Assembly: GCF_031760065.1 (NCBI RefSeq)
Contig: NZ_CP134500.1
Location: 2,914,001 to 2,978,000, forward strand
Origin: Streptomyces durocortorensis
Lineage (GTDB): Bacteria > Actinomycetota > Actinomycetes > Streptomycetales > Streptomycetaceae
Reading direction: 5' to 3'
Length of the DNA stretch: 64,000 nt
This document shows, piece by piece, positions 1 to 7,470 of this stretch; position 1 is the first letter of the stretch; each line of letters opens with the position of its first letter. Below the pieces are notes generated by a model that did no database searches, was not told the DNA's origin, and worked only from the letters and a program-made list of their open reading frames with translations. A program made the position numbers and the translations under genes.

Positions 1-1424
1 GCCACGAGAAGCTCCATCACGCGTACTGCACCGCCCTGTTGGAGCGGGCCGCGCAGGAGCTGCACGGCCCCGGACAGCGGGCGTGGCTGGAACGGCTTGA
101 CCAGGAGAGCGCCAACCTCCGCGCGGCACTCGCACGTTCGGTGGAGCGCGGGGACACCGAGGGCGCGCTGCGGCTGGCGCTCGCGGCAACCTGGTACTGG
201 TTCCTGCGGGGCCGCTGGAGCGAGGCGCGGAGGGCGCTCGGAGCGGCGCTGGGCGGCCCGGTCGCGCCGGGCGACGCGGGGGCTGATCCGGGAGCCCGAG
301 CGGCTCTCTGGCAGGAGGGCTTCGCGGTGCTGGCGGGGGAGCGCGGCACTCCTGGCCTGAACGGCGTCCCTGGACCCGAGGGCACCCCCGGCCTGGGCGG
401 CACCCCCCACCCAGGCAGCACCCCCACTCTGGGAGCCTGGCCCTCAGCTTCCCCCCAACTGGCCCGCCCCACATGGTTTCTGGCGCACGCGGCGCTCTCG
501 GCCGGCGAGGACCTGCCCCGGAGCGAGGCGCTGGTGAACCGGGCCCTGACGGGTGCCAGGGCGGCGGGCGACGCCTGGGGCGCGGCGGCGGGGCTGGTCA
601 CGCGCTCCACGGCGGCGCTGTTCCGGGGCGACCTGGCCGGAGCGCGGCGGGACGCGACGGAGTCACACGCGACGTTCCGTGAACTGGGCGACGGATGGGG
701 CCAGTTGCAGAGCGGGTACGTCCTCGCCGCCCTGGCCTCGATCACCGGTGACTACGACCGGGCCGGGGAGCTGCACCGCAGCGGACTGGCGAGGGCCCAG
801 CACCTGGACCTGTGGCCGGACGCCGCCGACCGCCTCACCGGGCTCGGCCGGGTCGCCCTGCTGACCGGGGACTTCGCGGAGGCCGCCGCGCTGCACGAGC
901 GGGCGGTCGCGCTGTCCGCCGAGCACGGTTACGCGGCAGGCGAGGTGCACGCCGAGATCGGGCTCGCGCTCGGGGCCCGGCGCACGGGCGACGCCGATCT
1001 CGCCGAGAAGCTGCTCCACAAGACTCTGGCCTGGCACCGCGCGGTCTCCTTCGACCCCGGCCCGGCCCTGCTCCTGGCCGAGCTCGGCTTCCTCGCCGAG
1101 CAGCGGGGCGACGCGGAGGCAGCCCTGTCCCTGCACCACCAGGGGTTCGCCGTCGCCCGGGAGAGCGGCGACCCCCGGGCGGTCGCCCTGGCTCAGGAGG
1201 GACTGGCGGGGGCCCACGCCCTGGCGGGCGACCCAGTCCGGGCGGCCCGCCTGCTGGGTGCGGCACACCGGGCCCGCGCGGCAGCGGGGGCCCCGCTGCC
1301 CGAGGCCGAGCGGGGAGATGTGGACCGGGTGGGGGCGGCGGTGCGGGCGGCACTGGGCGCGGAGGAATTCACGCGGGAGTTCCTGGCGGACACCGATGAC
1401 TTTCCGGCCGGAGGAGGGTCATGA
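1..1424 (+). CDS. C-terminal part of a large AfsR/LuxR-type ATPase-TPR regulator (5' end outside window)
   Basis: The frame is open to the window edge (first full codon at base 3), so the N-terminal DNA-binding and NTPase domains lie upstream and are not visible. The first residues, ending in a LDQESANLRAAL stretch, match the post-NTPase helical region of SARP/LuxR-type ATPase regulators. The remainder is Ala/Leu-rich helical repeat of TPR type, with repeated patterns of the kind LGARRTGDADLAEKLL. These proteins usually act as pathway-level transcriptional activators. Odd point: bases 345-437 encode a Gly-Xaa-Pro collagen-like stretch inside the TPR region. The stop lies 37 bases before the next start, so cotranscription is possible. 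Family level is confident; the target is unknown. Confidence 0.75.
   Translation, partial: HEKLHHAYCTALLERAAQELHGPGQRAWLERLDQESANLRAALARSVERGDTEGALRLALAATWYWFLRGRWSEARRALGAALGGPVAPGDAGADPGARAALWQEGFAVLAGERGTPGLNGVPGPEGTPGLGGTPHPGSTPTLGAWPSASPQLARPTWFLAHAALSAGEDLPRSEALVNRALTGARAAGDAWGAAAGLVTRSTAALFRGDLAGARRDATESHATFRELGDGWGQLQSGYVLAALASITGDYDRAGELHRSGLARAQHLDLWPDAADRLTGLGRVALLTGDFAEAAALHERAVALSAEHGYAAGEVHAEIGLALGARRTGDADLAEKLLHKTLAWHRAVSFDPGPALLLAELGFLAEQRGDAEAALSLHHQGFAVARESGDPRAVALAQEGLAGAHALAGDPVRAARLLGAAHRARAAAGAPLPEAERGDVDRVGAAVRAALGAEEFTREFLADTDDFPAGGGS
345..437 (+). repeat. Collagen-like Gly-Xaa-Pro coding repeat inside the regulator gene
   Basis: In the regulator frame this stretch reads as about nine short Gly-containing units such as GTPGLNGVPGPEG and GTPHPGSTP. 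It is rich in Gly, Pro and Thr within an otherwise Ala/Leu/Arg helical protein. It is probably a flexible low-complexity insertion between TPR helices. Confidence 0.7.
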
Positions 1425-1461
1425 CCTGGCAGGACGCTTCACACGACCGAAGGAGCCCACC

Positions 1462-1872
1462 ATGACGGCAGAGAACGGCACCCGGACCAGCACCGATGCC
1501 ACCCGTCAGGGCGGAATCACCGGTCTCGGGGTCATCATCGGAACCACGGACACCGACGCCCTGATCGCCTGGTACCGCGCCGCTCTGGAGCCGCTGGGCG
1601 CCCGCTGGGTGGAGCACATGCTGCTGGTCGGCCCCGGGGCGGTCATCGGCTTCGACCAGCGGGACGATGTCGCGGAGAAGGCCGCCGAACCGGGCCGGCA
1701 GCTGGTCAACCTCACCGTGCGGGACATCCGGGCGGCCGAGAAGCACCTCAACACCCTCGGGGTGACCTGGGTGCGCCCGGTCGAGGAGGTCGGCGGGGGC
1801 TGGTTCTTCTCGACGATCGTGGACCCGGTGGGCAACTACCTCCAGATCCTCCAGGGGCCCGAAGCGTCCTGA
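1462..1872 (+). CDS. VOC (glyoxalase/bleomycin-resistance fold) family protein
   Basis: A 136-residue protein of single VOC-domain size. After about 18 variable residues it shows the usual first strand (GLGVIIGTTDTDALIAWYRAAL), then a second half with a conserved Gly-Trp-Phe-Phe and a C-terminal DPVGNYLQILQ strand carrying the typical metal-proximal region. The ATG at 1462 is chosen because AAGGAG lies 6 bases upstream; the longer frame upstream overlaps the previous gene and has no family similarity. VOC proteins include dioxygenases, isomerases and drug-binding proteins. The substrate cannot be told from sequence. Confidence 0.85.
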   Translation: MTAENGTRTSTDATRQGGITGLGVIIGTTDTDALIAWYRAALEPLGARWVEHMLLVGPGAVIGFDQRDDVAEKAAEPGRQLVNLTVRDIRAAEKHLNTLGVTWVRPVEEVGGGWFFSTIVDPVGNYLQILQGPEAS

Positions 1873-2055
1873 ATCCCTCGTGCCCGATCGGGATGCCCAC
1901 CAGGTTGACGGGGCCGCGGTGGTCCGTCGCGAGCCCCGTACGCCCCTCGACTCCGACGCGATGCCGCACCCACCGCCCCTCCCGTGGGGGGGCACGGTGT
2001 CGTAGACGTACATTGCACCGGTCTTCCCGAGTCGGCCCGGATGACCTCTGCCACG

Positions 2056-2089
2056 CACTTGAGGCGTTGGACCACTTGAGGCGTTGCAC
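2056..2089 (+). repeat. 17-bp tandem direct repeat in an intergenic region
   Basis: Two adjacent copies of CACTTGAGGCGTTG followed by GAC or CAC (16 of 17 bases identical). They sit in the 430-base gap between the VOC gene and the membrane protein gene, about 215 bases before the latter's start. No other gene was supported in this gap. Confidence 0.7.
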
Positions 2090-2302
2090 AGCGAACCCAG
2101 TCGTTTCGGCTTCCCTGACACTGAACCGCCGTGCGGGCAAGTCGCGTTCCGGTGGCCTGGACAGCCCTTAGGTGGAGCGCCCTGATTCGGGCTCGCCCGC
2201 GCGGCGGAGGCGATTCGGTCCGCCGAGCGATCCGTCCCGCCTCGTCGACTGCGAGTCTCGAAGTGCGCGGGCCGGTGCGGCCCGCGGACGGGAGGAACAC
2301 AG

Positions 2303-2953
2303 ATGCCGCAGGGCGAGGCGGTCGAGACAGCCGACGGTCCGGCAAGCGCGCCACTCCGCGAGGGTCGCCTACGACAAACGTGGCACGCGGCACACGAGCC
2401 CGCCGAAGGAGTGCCGCGCTGGGCCCGGTGGGTCGCCTACGCGGTGCCACTGGTGGTGCTCCCGTCCGGGATCTGGCGCCTGGGTGTGCTGTTCGCCGAG
2501 GACAAGCGTGGTGGGGCGATCGAGGACTGGGCGATGAACGGCTACGTCGTCTTCCTCACCCTCGTATCCGAGATCCTCGCCTTCACAGCCGTCGGGCTGA
2601 TCGCCCGCTGGGGCGAGGTGTTCCCAGGCTGGGTGCCGGGGCTGCGCGGGCGGCGGGTACCGACAGCCGCCGCGGTCGTCCCGGCCACGATCGGAGCGAC
2701 GATCCTGACCCTGATCTTCACGATCACCGCGACCGTCACCACGGTCACCCAGTCCAAGACCAACGGCGATCCGCTGCCGACCGACTTCCCGAGCAAGGCC
2801 GGCGGCTGGGAGACCGTCTACTTCTACGCGTCCTACACCCCTCTGGTCCTATGGGGCCCGATGCTCGGCATCCTGACGTACGCGTACTGGCGCCGGCGCG
2901 GGTCGGCGGCAACCGGGCCGCTGCTGCCGTCGGCAGTCAGCAGCACGAGGTAG
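2303..2953 (+). CDS. Four-helix hypothetical membrane protein
   Basis: A 216-residue protein with an ATG preceded by GGAGG at 2291-2295. About 40 hydrophilic residues are followed by four predicted membrane segments (roughly residues 44-62, 77-98, 115-140 and 172-192), ending in a basic YAYWRRRG tail. The region between helices two and three has a Trp-Val-Pro and a GRRVP motif. A decayed relative of the same family occurs at about 46841-47170. I do not recognise a function. The gene stands alone, with a non-coding stretch of about 460 bases after it. Confidence 0.75.
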   Translation: MPQGEAVETADGPASAPLREGRLRQTWHAAHEPAEGVPRWARWVAYAVPLVVLPSGIWRLGVLFAEDKRGGAIEDWAMNGYVVFLTLVSEILAFTAVGLIARWGEVFPGWVPGLRGRRVPTAAAVVPATIGATILTLIFTITATVTTVTQSKTNGDPLPTDFPSKAGGWETVYFYASYTPLVLWGPMLGILTYAYWRRRGSAATGPLLPSAVSSTR

Positions 2954-3297
2954 GCGGCTGCCCCGAGGTCCCCGTACCGACGGAACGTTCACCCGCGTCG
3001 CGCGGCAGGCGAGGACCCGCGCCGACCGCCCCGGTCCGCCGCACGTGACCTGCTGGAGCTCGCGAACCGCCCCTCCGGGCTCCGGCGGCCGCCCGCGCCC
3101 TGCGGGAAATCCGCGAGGCGTACCGGGTCGGCCTCTCCGGACCGGCCGCATCACGCTGGGGCCCGTCCGTGCCGACGACGCCGCACGGCCGGCCCGGCTG
3201 CCGGGCGCGGCGCCCCCGGCCACCGAACGGCCGGACCCCGACGGCACACCGGAGTCGGCCGTCCTCGCCGCCCTGGACGACCAGCTCGGCCGCGGTA

Positions 3298-3420
3298 CTC
3301 GATGGTCTCGGCTCGGGCGGTCTTGCGGTGGGGATTCATGGCTCCACCGCGCCGTCGCCGTGCCCTGAGGGCGGATCGCGACCTTCACGCTTCACGCGTG
3401 ATCAGCCACCCGACAGGCTC
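3298..3420 (-). mobile_element. IS-like remnant, left copy (inverted relative to 3772-3964)
   Basis: Bases 3298-3351, read on the minus strand, match 3912-3964 on the plus strand at about 51 of 54 positions, with one single-base indel. The copy encodes MNPHRKTARA on the minus strand. Its other end, at 3412-3420, is GAGCCTGTC on the minus strand, the same as the inner end of the other copy, followed by a shared TGATCACG. It is too short to encode a transposase, so I read it as a fragment of a decayed element. Confidence 0.5.
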
Positions 3421-3674
3421 TAAGGGTTGGAAGGGAGGTCGTTGATGCCGTGTTGGCAGCCCTTCTCGAACGCCTTCCGGTCGGCCTTGTCGTCATACTG
3501 CTCATTGGCCCACGTACCGCAGTGGTAAAGCTGGCCGAAGAGGTCGCCACCGAGGGTGCCCCGGCGTTCCTGGCCGTGTTCGTATCCGGCCTCGTAGGGG
3601 CTGCCAGCACCACATCCGGTGAGCAGCAGGGTGACGGCTGCGGCGGCTGTGGTGGCGGCTATGCGACTTCTCAA
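3420..3674 (-). CDS. Small secreted lipoprotein
   Basis: An 84-residue product with a basic n-region (MRSRIAA), a hydrophobic stretch and the lipobox LLTGC, with the lipidated Cys at about residue 21. The mature part is about 64 residues, hydrophilic, with one further pair of Cys residues (YHCGTW and KGCQHG) that could form a disulphide. The start is TTG at 3674, chosen because GGAG lies 9 bases upstream. The stop codon falls exactly where an IS-like end (GAGCCTGTC) begins, so the C-terminus may have been cut or set by that insertion. Function unknown. Confidence 0.65.
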   Translation of the reverse strand: MRSRIAATTAAAAVTLLLTGCGAGSPYEAGYEHGQERRGTLGGDLFGQLYHCGTWANEQYDDKADRKAFEKGCQHGINDLPSNP

Positions 3675-3771
3675 CGGATCTTGCTCCTATGGGTGTTGGA
3701 TGTCCTAACGACACTCCACATCGCAGGCGTCCTCATATCTTTTCCACGGGGCGATCAGAAGAAACGGCTCA

Positions 3772-3964
3772 GAGCCTGTCTGATCACGTGGTGTGTGCCA
3801 GTGCGACAACTCCGAGGCCATCAGCGGCCCATGCTGTCCATCCAGCCGGACCGATGAGATGTGGAAGATCATCCAACCGCTCCGTCCTGTCCCGGCTCGC
3901 CGGGCGACCATCGCGGTGGAGCCATGAACCCCACCGCAAGACCGCCCGAGCCAAGACCGTCGAG
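3772..3964 (+). mobile_element. IS-like remnant with a possible transposase N-terminal fragment, right copy
   Basis: It begins with GAGCCTGTC at 3772 and TGATCACG, as at the inverted left copy. Bases 3846-3912 encode DEMWKIIQPLRP, which resembles the start of IS5-type transposases (DE-x-W-x-x-I-x-P-L-L-P), and then stop. Bases 3912-3964 are the second copy of the inverted repeat; one base is missing after the ATG relative to the left copy, which shifts the MNPHRK frame. The IS5 assignment is by resemblance only. Confidence 0.45.
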
Positions 3965-4066
3965 GACCTCATCGCAGCGCACCAACCGGCCACCCGGCAG
4001 GCTCTCAGGCGGCGCGATCACGCTCGAACGGCTTTACGGCCCCGCCCCCTGGAGCACCGAGCGCCG

Positions 4067-5428
4067 TCAGGAGCGGGAGCGGCGCAGCACCGCTCCGCCC
4101 GCATAACGTGCCGACGCACCCAACTCCTCCTCGATCCTGATTAGTTGGTTGTACTTGGCCGTACGGTCGGAGCGGGACAGCGATCCGGTCTTGATCTGGC
4201 CGCAGCCCGTCGCGACCGCCAGGTCCGCGATGGTCGTGTCCTCCGTCTCCCCTGAGCGGTGCGACATGACGGCGGTCCAGCCCGCCCGGTGCGCGGTGGC
4301 GACCGTGTCGAGGGCTTCGGTCAGGGTGCCGATCTGATTGACCTTGACCAGGACGGAGTTGCCGACGCCGGTGCGGATGCCCTCGCGCAGCAGAGCCTCA
4401 TCGGTGCAGAAGACGTCGTCGCCGGTGAGCTGGCAGCGGCCACCGACGAGGGCGGTGAGCTCCCGCCAGCCGTCGAGGTCGTCCTCGGCCATGGGGTCCT
4501 CGATGGAGACGACCGGGTACGTGTCGATGAGCTTGGTCAGGTACGCGGCGTGCTCGGAGGGGGTGCGGCGCACACCCTCACCCTCGTAGACGTACGTACC
4601 GTCCCGGAAGAACTCCGACGAGGCGGGGTCCATCACCAGGCCGATGTCCGTGCCGGGCCGGTATCCGGTGCGGTCGATGGCCGCCATGACGAAGTCGAGC
4701 GCCTCCTCGGCCGTACGCAGCGCGGGCGCGAAGCCGCCCTCGTCGCCGACGCCCGTGGAGTACCCGGCGGACAGCAGGTCGCGCCGGAGGGTGTGGAAGA
4801 CCTCGGAACCCATGCGGACGGCTTCCGCGAAGCTCTCCGCGCCCACCGGGGCGATCATGAACTCCTGGAAGTCCAGCGGGTTGTCGGCGTGGGCGCCGCC
4901 GTTGACGATGTTCATCATCGGCAGCGGGAGCAGGCGGGCGTCGACACCGCCGAGGTAGCGGTAGAGGGGCTGGCGGTGGGCGGCCGCGGCGGCCTTGGCG
5001 GTGGCGAGGGAGACGCCGAGGAGCGCGTTGGCGCCCAGGCGGGACTTGTCCGCGGTGCCGTCGAGCGCGACGAGCACGGCATCCAGGCCCGCCTGATCGT
5101 CGGCGTCGCGGCCCACGACCGCTGCCGCGATCTCGCCGTTGACGTGGGCGACCGCGCGGTCGACGCCCTTGCCGTGCCAGCGGGCGGGGTCCTCGTCGCG
5201 CAGTTCCACGGCTTCGCGGGCGCCGGTCGAGGCACCGGAGGGGACGGCGGCCCGGCCCAGGGACCCGTCGGCGAGGAGGACGTCGGCCTCGACCGTGGGA
5301 TTGCCCCGGCTGTCGAGGACTCGGCGGGCGGTGACGGACCGGATGGCGGTCACGGACTGAGTGGCGGTCACTGACTGAACGGCGGTGGGGGACTGAATGG
5401 CGGTGGACTCGACTGCCCGGGAAACCAT
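4067..5428 (-). CDS. eno: Enolase (phosphopyruvate hydratase), probable second paralogue
   Basis: The glycolytic enzyme interconverting 2-phosphoglycerate and phosphoenolpyruvate, here 453 residues. All hallmark segments are present: SGASTG loop, NGGAHADN, the GDEGGF acid, metal ligands in DPASSEF, SIEDPM and GDDVF, the catalytic Lys in [18 protein letters not shown] and IKTGS. It is therefore probably active. Streptomyces usually carry a housekeeping enolase elsewhere, so this may be an isozyme; that is inference. The ATG at 5428 is chosen because the upstream frame lacks family similarity. The N-terminus carries about four repeats of a QSVTA-like unit before the conserved [14 protein letters not shown] start. 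The gene is divergent from marR. Confidence 0.93.
   Translation of the reverse strand: MVSRAVESTAIQSPTAVQSVTATQSVTAIRSVTARRVLDSRGNPTVEADVLLADGSLGRAAVPSGASTGAREAVELRDEDPARWHGKGVDRAVAHVNGEIAAAVVGRDADDQAGLDAVLVALDGTADKSRLGANALLGVSLATAKAAAAAHRQPLYRYLGGVDARLLPLPMMNIVNGGAHADNPLDFQEFMIAPVGAESFAEAVRMGSEVFHTLRRDLLSAGYSTGVGDEGGFAPALRTAEEALDFVMAAIDRTGYRPGTDIGLVMDPASSEFFRDGTYVYEGEGVRRTPSEHAAYLTKLIDTYPVVSIEDPMAEDDLDGWRELTALVGGRCQLTGDDVFCTDEALLREGIRTGVGNSVLVKVNQIGTLTEALDTVATAHRAGWTAVMSHRSGETEDTTIADLAVATGCGQIKTGSLSRSDRTAKYNQLIRIEEELGASARYAGGAVLRRSRS
5345..5405 (-). repeat. In-frame 15-bp repeats extending the enolase N-terminus
   Basis: Units close to GACTGAATGGCGGTG recur about every 15 bases and encode [18 protein letters not shown] and TAIRS-V on the minus strand. 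The last unit runs into the native start of the enolase fold. This looks like slippage duplication of the first codons. Confidence 0.7.
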
Positions 5429-5504
5429 GGGAGGCCCTTCACGTTGAGGCGCGCCGCGGCCCTGCTGCGACAGCGCTGGCGCGTGCCGCGACATCGACGA
5501 CTCT

Positions 5505-5560
5505 ACAGCAATGCTGTTCAGTCCTGCTGTTCAGTTTTGCTGTTCAGTTTTGCTGTGCAC
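5505..5560 (+). promoter_or_regulatory. Palindrome plus 13-bp tandem repeats between eno and marR (candidate MarR operator)
   Basis: A perfect dyad ACAGCA-A-TGCTGT lies at 5505-5517. Its right half starts three 13-bp tandem units, TGCTGTTCAGTCC, TGCTGTTCAGTTT and TGCTGTTCAGTTT (5512-5550), followed by a partial fourth (TGCTGTGCAC). The array lies 45 bases before the marR start and 77 bases before the divergent enolase start, where it could control both. Confidence 0.6.
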
Positions 5561-5604
5561 GGACGGCGGGCGGCCTCGTCGGGCATCACCGGTTAAAGTG
5601 CCCT

Positions 5605-6027
5605 ATGCCCAACCCGGAACCCGCCGCCGTCGCCGCGGAACTGCGCATCGCGATGGGCAAGCTCACGCGGCGCGTGAAGCACGAGGACCGGATCCCGCAC
5701 GGCCAGGTCTCCGTGCTCGGCACCCTCGACCGCGACGGGGCCATGACCACCAGCGACCTCGCGGCGGACCAGCGCGTACGGCCCCAGTCCATGGCCCGTG
5801 CGGTCGGGCTGCTCGTGGACCAGGGCCTGGTAGTCCGCCGGGCGCACCCCACGGACGGCCGCAAGACCCTGGTCGACCTCTCCCCCGCCGGACGGACCGC
5901 GCTCGAAGCGGAACGCGGGCGCCGGGCCGGCTGGCTCGCCCAGGCCATCGAGGACGAGCTCACCGGCGAGGAGCGGGAGGTGCTGGCCCGCAGCGCCGCC
6001 CTGATGGAGCGGCTCGCCGCCCGCTGA
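5605..6027 (+). CDS. MarR-family transcriptional regulator
   Basis: A 140-residue winged-helix protein. Residues 30-95 hold the DNA-binding core: HGQVSVLGTLDRDGAMTTSD, recognition helix RVRPQSMARAVGLL, and wing VRRAHPTDGRKTLVDLSPAG, which has the D-x-R-x-x-x-V/L signature of MarR wings. The C-terminal helix (TGEEREVLARSAALMERLA) forms the dimer interface. No ligand-binding Cys pair is evident. It lies divergent from the enolase gene and downstream of a striking repeat array, which suggests autoregulation. The ligand is unknown. Confidence 0.88.
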   Translation: MPNPEPAAVAAELRIAMGKLTRRVKHEDRIPHGQVSVLGTLDRDGAMTTSDLAADQRVRPQSMARAVGLLVDQGLVVRRAHPTDGRKTLVDLSPAGRTALEAERGRRAGWLAQAIEDELTGEEREVLARSAALMERLAAR

Positions 6028-6117
6028 TCCACGCGGGATTGCCAGACCCCCCGGCACCGGCGCTCCCGCCGCGTCCCGCGCCACCCCTTGGCGTGAGCCG
6101 GTGACAGGCTGGGACCC

Positions 6118-6627
6118 ATGCCCATACCCACGTACAGCACGATGCCGTTCCACCTGGAAACCGAGCGGCTGCTACTGCGGCCGTGGGCCGATTCCGACGC
6201 GGCCGAGTTCGCCGCCCTCCTCTCCGAACGCGGCAAGGGAACACCCACGGTCGAGGAGACCCGGACGGACATCGCGAAGCTGCTCGCCGCGACCGTTTCC
6301 ACCGGGATCGCCCTGCTGCCCGTCCAACGCCGCGACGAAGGCGACTTCATCGGCTACTGCGGGCTGATCATCGGCCGCTCCACCCTGGAGGAACCGGAAA
6401 TCGCCTACGAGCTGTTCCGGCACGCGCACGGGCGCGGCTACGCCACCGAGGCGGCCGCAGCGGTGCTCGATGCGGCCACCGCGACCGGCCGGAAGCGGCT
6501 GTGGTCGACCGTCGGCACCTGGAACACCCCGTCGCTCCGCGTCCTGGAGAAGCTCGGGTTCGAGCGGGATCGCGTCTCCACGGAAGAGAACGGCGACGTC
6601 TTCTGGCTCACCCGCTCGCTGCCGTAG
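6118..6627 (+). CDS. GNAT N-acetyltransferase (RimJ/RimL type)
   Basis: 169 residues. It starts with the typical LETERLLLRPWADSDAAEF and has the acetyl-CoA loop around HAHGRGYATEAAAAVL, followed by the hallmark NTPSLRVLEKLGFE near residue 140. These enzymes acetylate protein N-termini or small amines. No clear Shine-Dalgarno precedes the ATG at 6118. The start is supported by the conserved N-terminus. The substrate cannot be inferred from the neighbours. Confidence 0.85.
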   Translation: MPIPTYSTMPFHLETERLLLRPWADSDAAEFAALLSERGKGTPTVEETRTDIAKLLAATVSTGIALLPVQRRDEGDFIGYCGLIIGRSTLEEPEIAYELFRHAHGRGYATEAAAAVLDAATATGRKRLWSTVGTWNTPSLRVLEKLGFERDRVSTEENGDVFWLTRSLP

Positions 6628-6632
6628 TTCGG

Positions 6633-6737
6633 TCAGCAGTCCGGAATCACCACGCCGATGTCGTCGCGGGCCTCGTCGTTGCCCCAGCGGGGGAGGCAGT
6701 ACGCGGAGACGCGGACCGCCGGCACCCGACCCTCCAT
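6633..6737 (-). pseudogene. 34-codon reading frame, probable tail of a lost gene, facing away from the antitoxin
   Basis: The minus strand reads ATG at 6737 to TGA at 6633. The product includes AYCLPRWGNDEARDD and ends in VVIPDC. Composition and residue order look like a genuine protein C-terminus rather than an antisense shadow, and the frame is not overlapped by a gene. Its first codons come from the palindrome at 6732-6760. It may be the 3' remnant of a gene truncated when the toxin-antitoxin cassette arrived, or a true small protein. Confidence 0.4.
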
Positions 6738-6760
6738 GTAGTATCATGTACTACATGGAG
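6732..6760 (+). promoter_or_regulatory. Perfect 12-bp inverted repeat over the antitoxin start (candidate TA operator)
   Basis: Left arm CTCCATGTAGTA (6732-6743), spacer TCATG, right arm TACTACATGGAG (6749-6760). The antitoxin ATG at 6755 lies in the right arm and the reverse frame's ATG at 6737 lies in the mirror position. There is no Shine-Dalgarno, so the antitoxin mRNA is probably leaderless or very short-leadered. Phd/YefM-type antitoxins bind palindromes at their own promoters. Confidence 0.75.
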
Positions 6761-6997
6761 ACCACGGCCCGCGAGTTCAACCAGAGATCCTCACAGATCC
6801 TCGCCGCGGCAGCACGCGGCGAGACCATCACCGTCACCAAGAACGGCACCGCCGTCGCACGCGTCGTACCCATCACCGAGGACGACATCCCCCCCTACCC
6901 CACCGACCCGATGGGCACCATAGACCTCCCCGACCTCGGCCTGCCCGACCTCACCGACGAGGACATCGAGGATGTGCTCAAGGGGATGGGATCGTGA
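6755..6997 (+). CDS. Type II antitoxin, Phd/YefM-like
   Basis: 80 residues. The N-terminal half has the Phd/YefM fold pattern: METTAREFNQRSSQILAAAA, then GETITVTKNGTAVARVVPI. The acidic C-terminal half (DLGLPDLTDEDIEDVLKGM) is the expected toxin-neutralising tail. It overlaps the toxin start by 4 bases (GTGA), indicating translational coupling. It probably represses its own operon through the palindrome that covers its start codon. Confidence 0.85.
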   Translation: METTAREFNQRSSQILAAAARGETITVTKNGTAVARVVPITEDDIPPYPTDPMGTIDLPDLGLPDLTDEDIEDVLKGMGS

Positions 6998-7440
6998 GCC
7001 TGGTTGCCATCGCCGACACCAACGCCCTCTACCGGCTCCTCGACCCACGACTCACCGGCCATGAAGCACACAAGAAGGCGCTGGCAACGATCAGCCACCT
7101 GATCGTCTCCCCACTCGTCCTTGCCGAACTGGACTACCTGATCACCACCAGGGCAGGGTCCGGCAAGGCTCTGGCAGCAGCGCGGTTCATTGAACGCAAC
7201 GTGGTCACCCGCCGCTTCGAGGTGCCCTCCGTCGGCGCACACCTGAGTGCGGCGATCGCCGTCGCGGAGGGCTACGTGGACGCGGACGGCGGCAAGGGCA
7301 TCGGGCTGACAGACGCGATGAACGTTGCCCTGGCCGCCGCGTACCGGACCGAGGCCGTCTTCACCTCGGACCGCCACTTCCGTATGGTCCGGCCCCTCAC
7401 CGGGCACAAGGCGTTCCGGTTGCTGCCCGAGGACCAGTGA
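6994..7440 (+). CDS. PIN-domain ribonuclease toxin (VapC-like)
   Basis: 148 residues from a GTG at 6994 that overlaps the antitoxin stop. The PIN acid residues are in place: Asp in IADTNALYRLL (residue 8), Glu in SPLVLAELDYL, Asp in GIGLTDAMNVALA and Asp in AVFTSDRHFR. PIN toxins cut RNA, often tRNA or rRNA, when freed from the antitoxin. Pairing with the preceding Phd-like gene makes a complete type II module. The target RNA is not predictable. Confidence 0.9.
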   Translation: MSLVAIADTNALYRLLDPRLTGHEAHKKALATISHLIVSPLVLAELDYLITTRAGSGKALAAARFIERNVVTRRFEVPSVGAHLSAAIAVAEGYVDADGGKGIGLTDAMNVALAAAYRTEAVFTSDRHFRMVRPLTGHKAFRLLPEDQ

Positions 7441-7470
7441 CGGGGGCACTCGCCACCAGGGCAGCCCCCC

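Noticed and set aside
1258..1872. Longer start for the VOC gene overlapping the regulator
   Set aside because: The first 68 residues have no family similarity and a strong ribosome site precedes 1462.
3151..3339. 62-codon minus-strand frame MNPHRKTARA as a gene
   Set aside because: It coincides with the inverted repeat copy; the second copy is frameshifted and neither has more conserved sequence after about 15 residues.
4259..5374. 371-codon frame antisense to enolase
   Set aside because: Val/Gly/Asp-rich mirror of a high-GC gene, with no domain.
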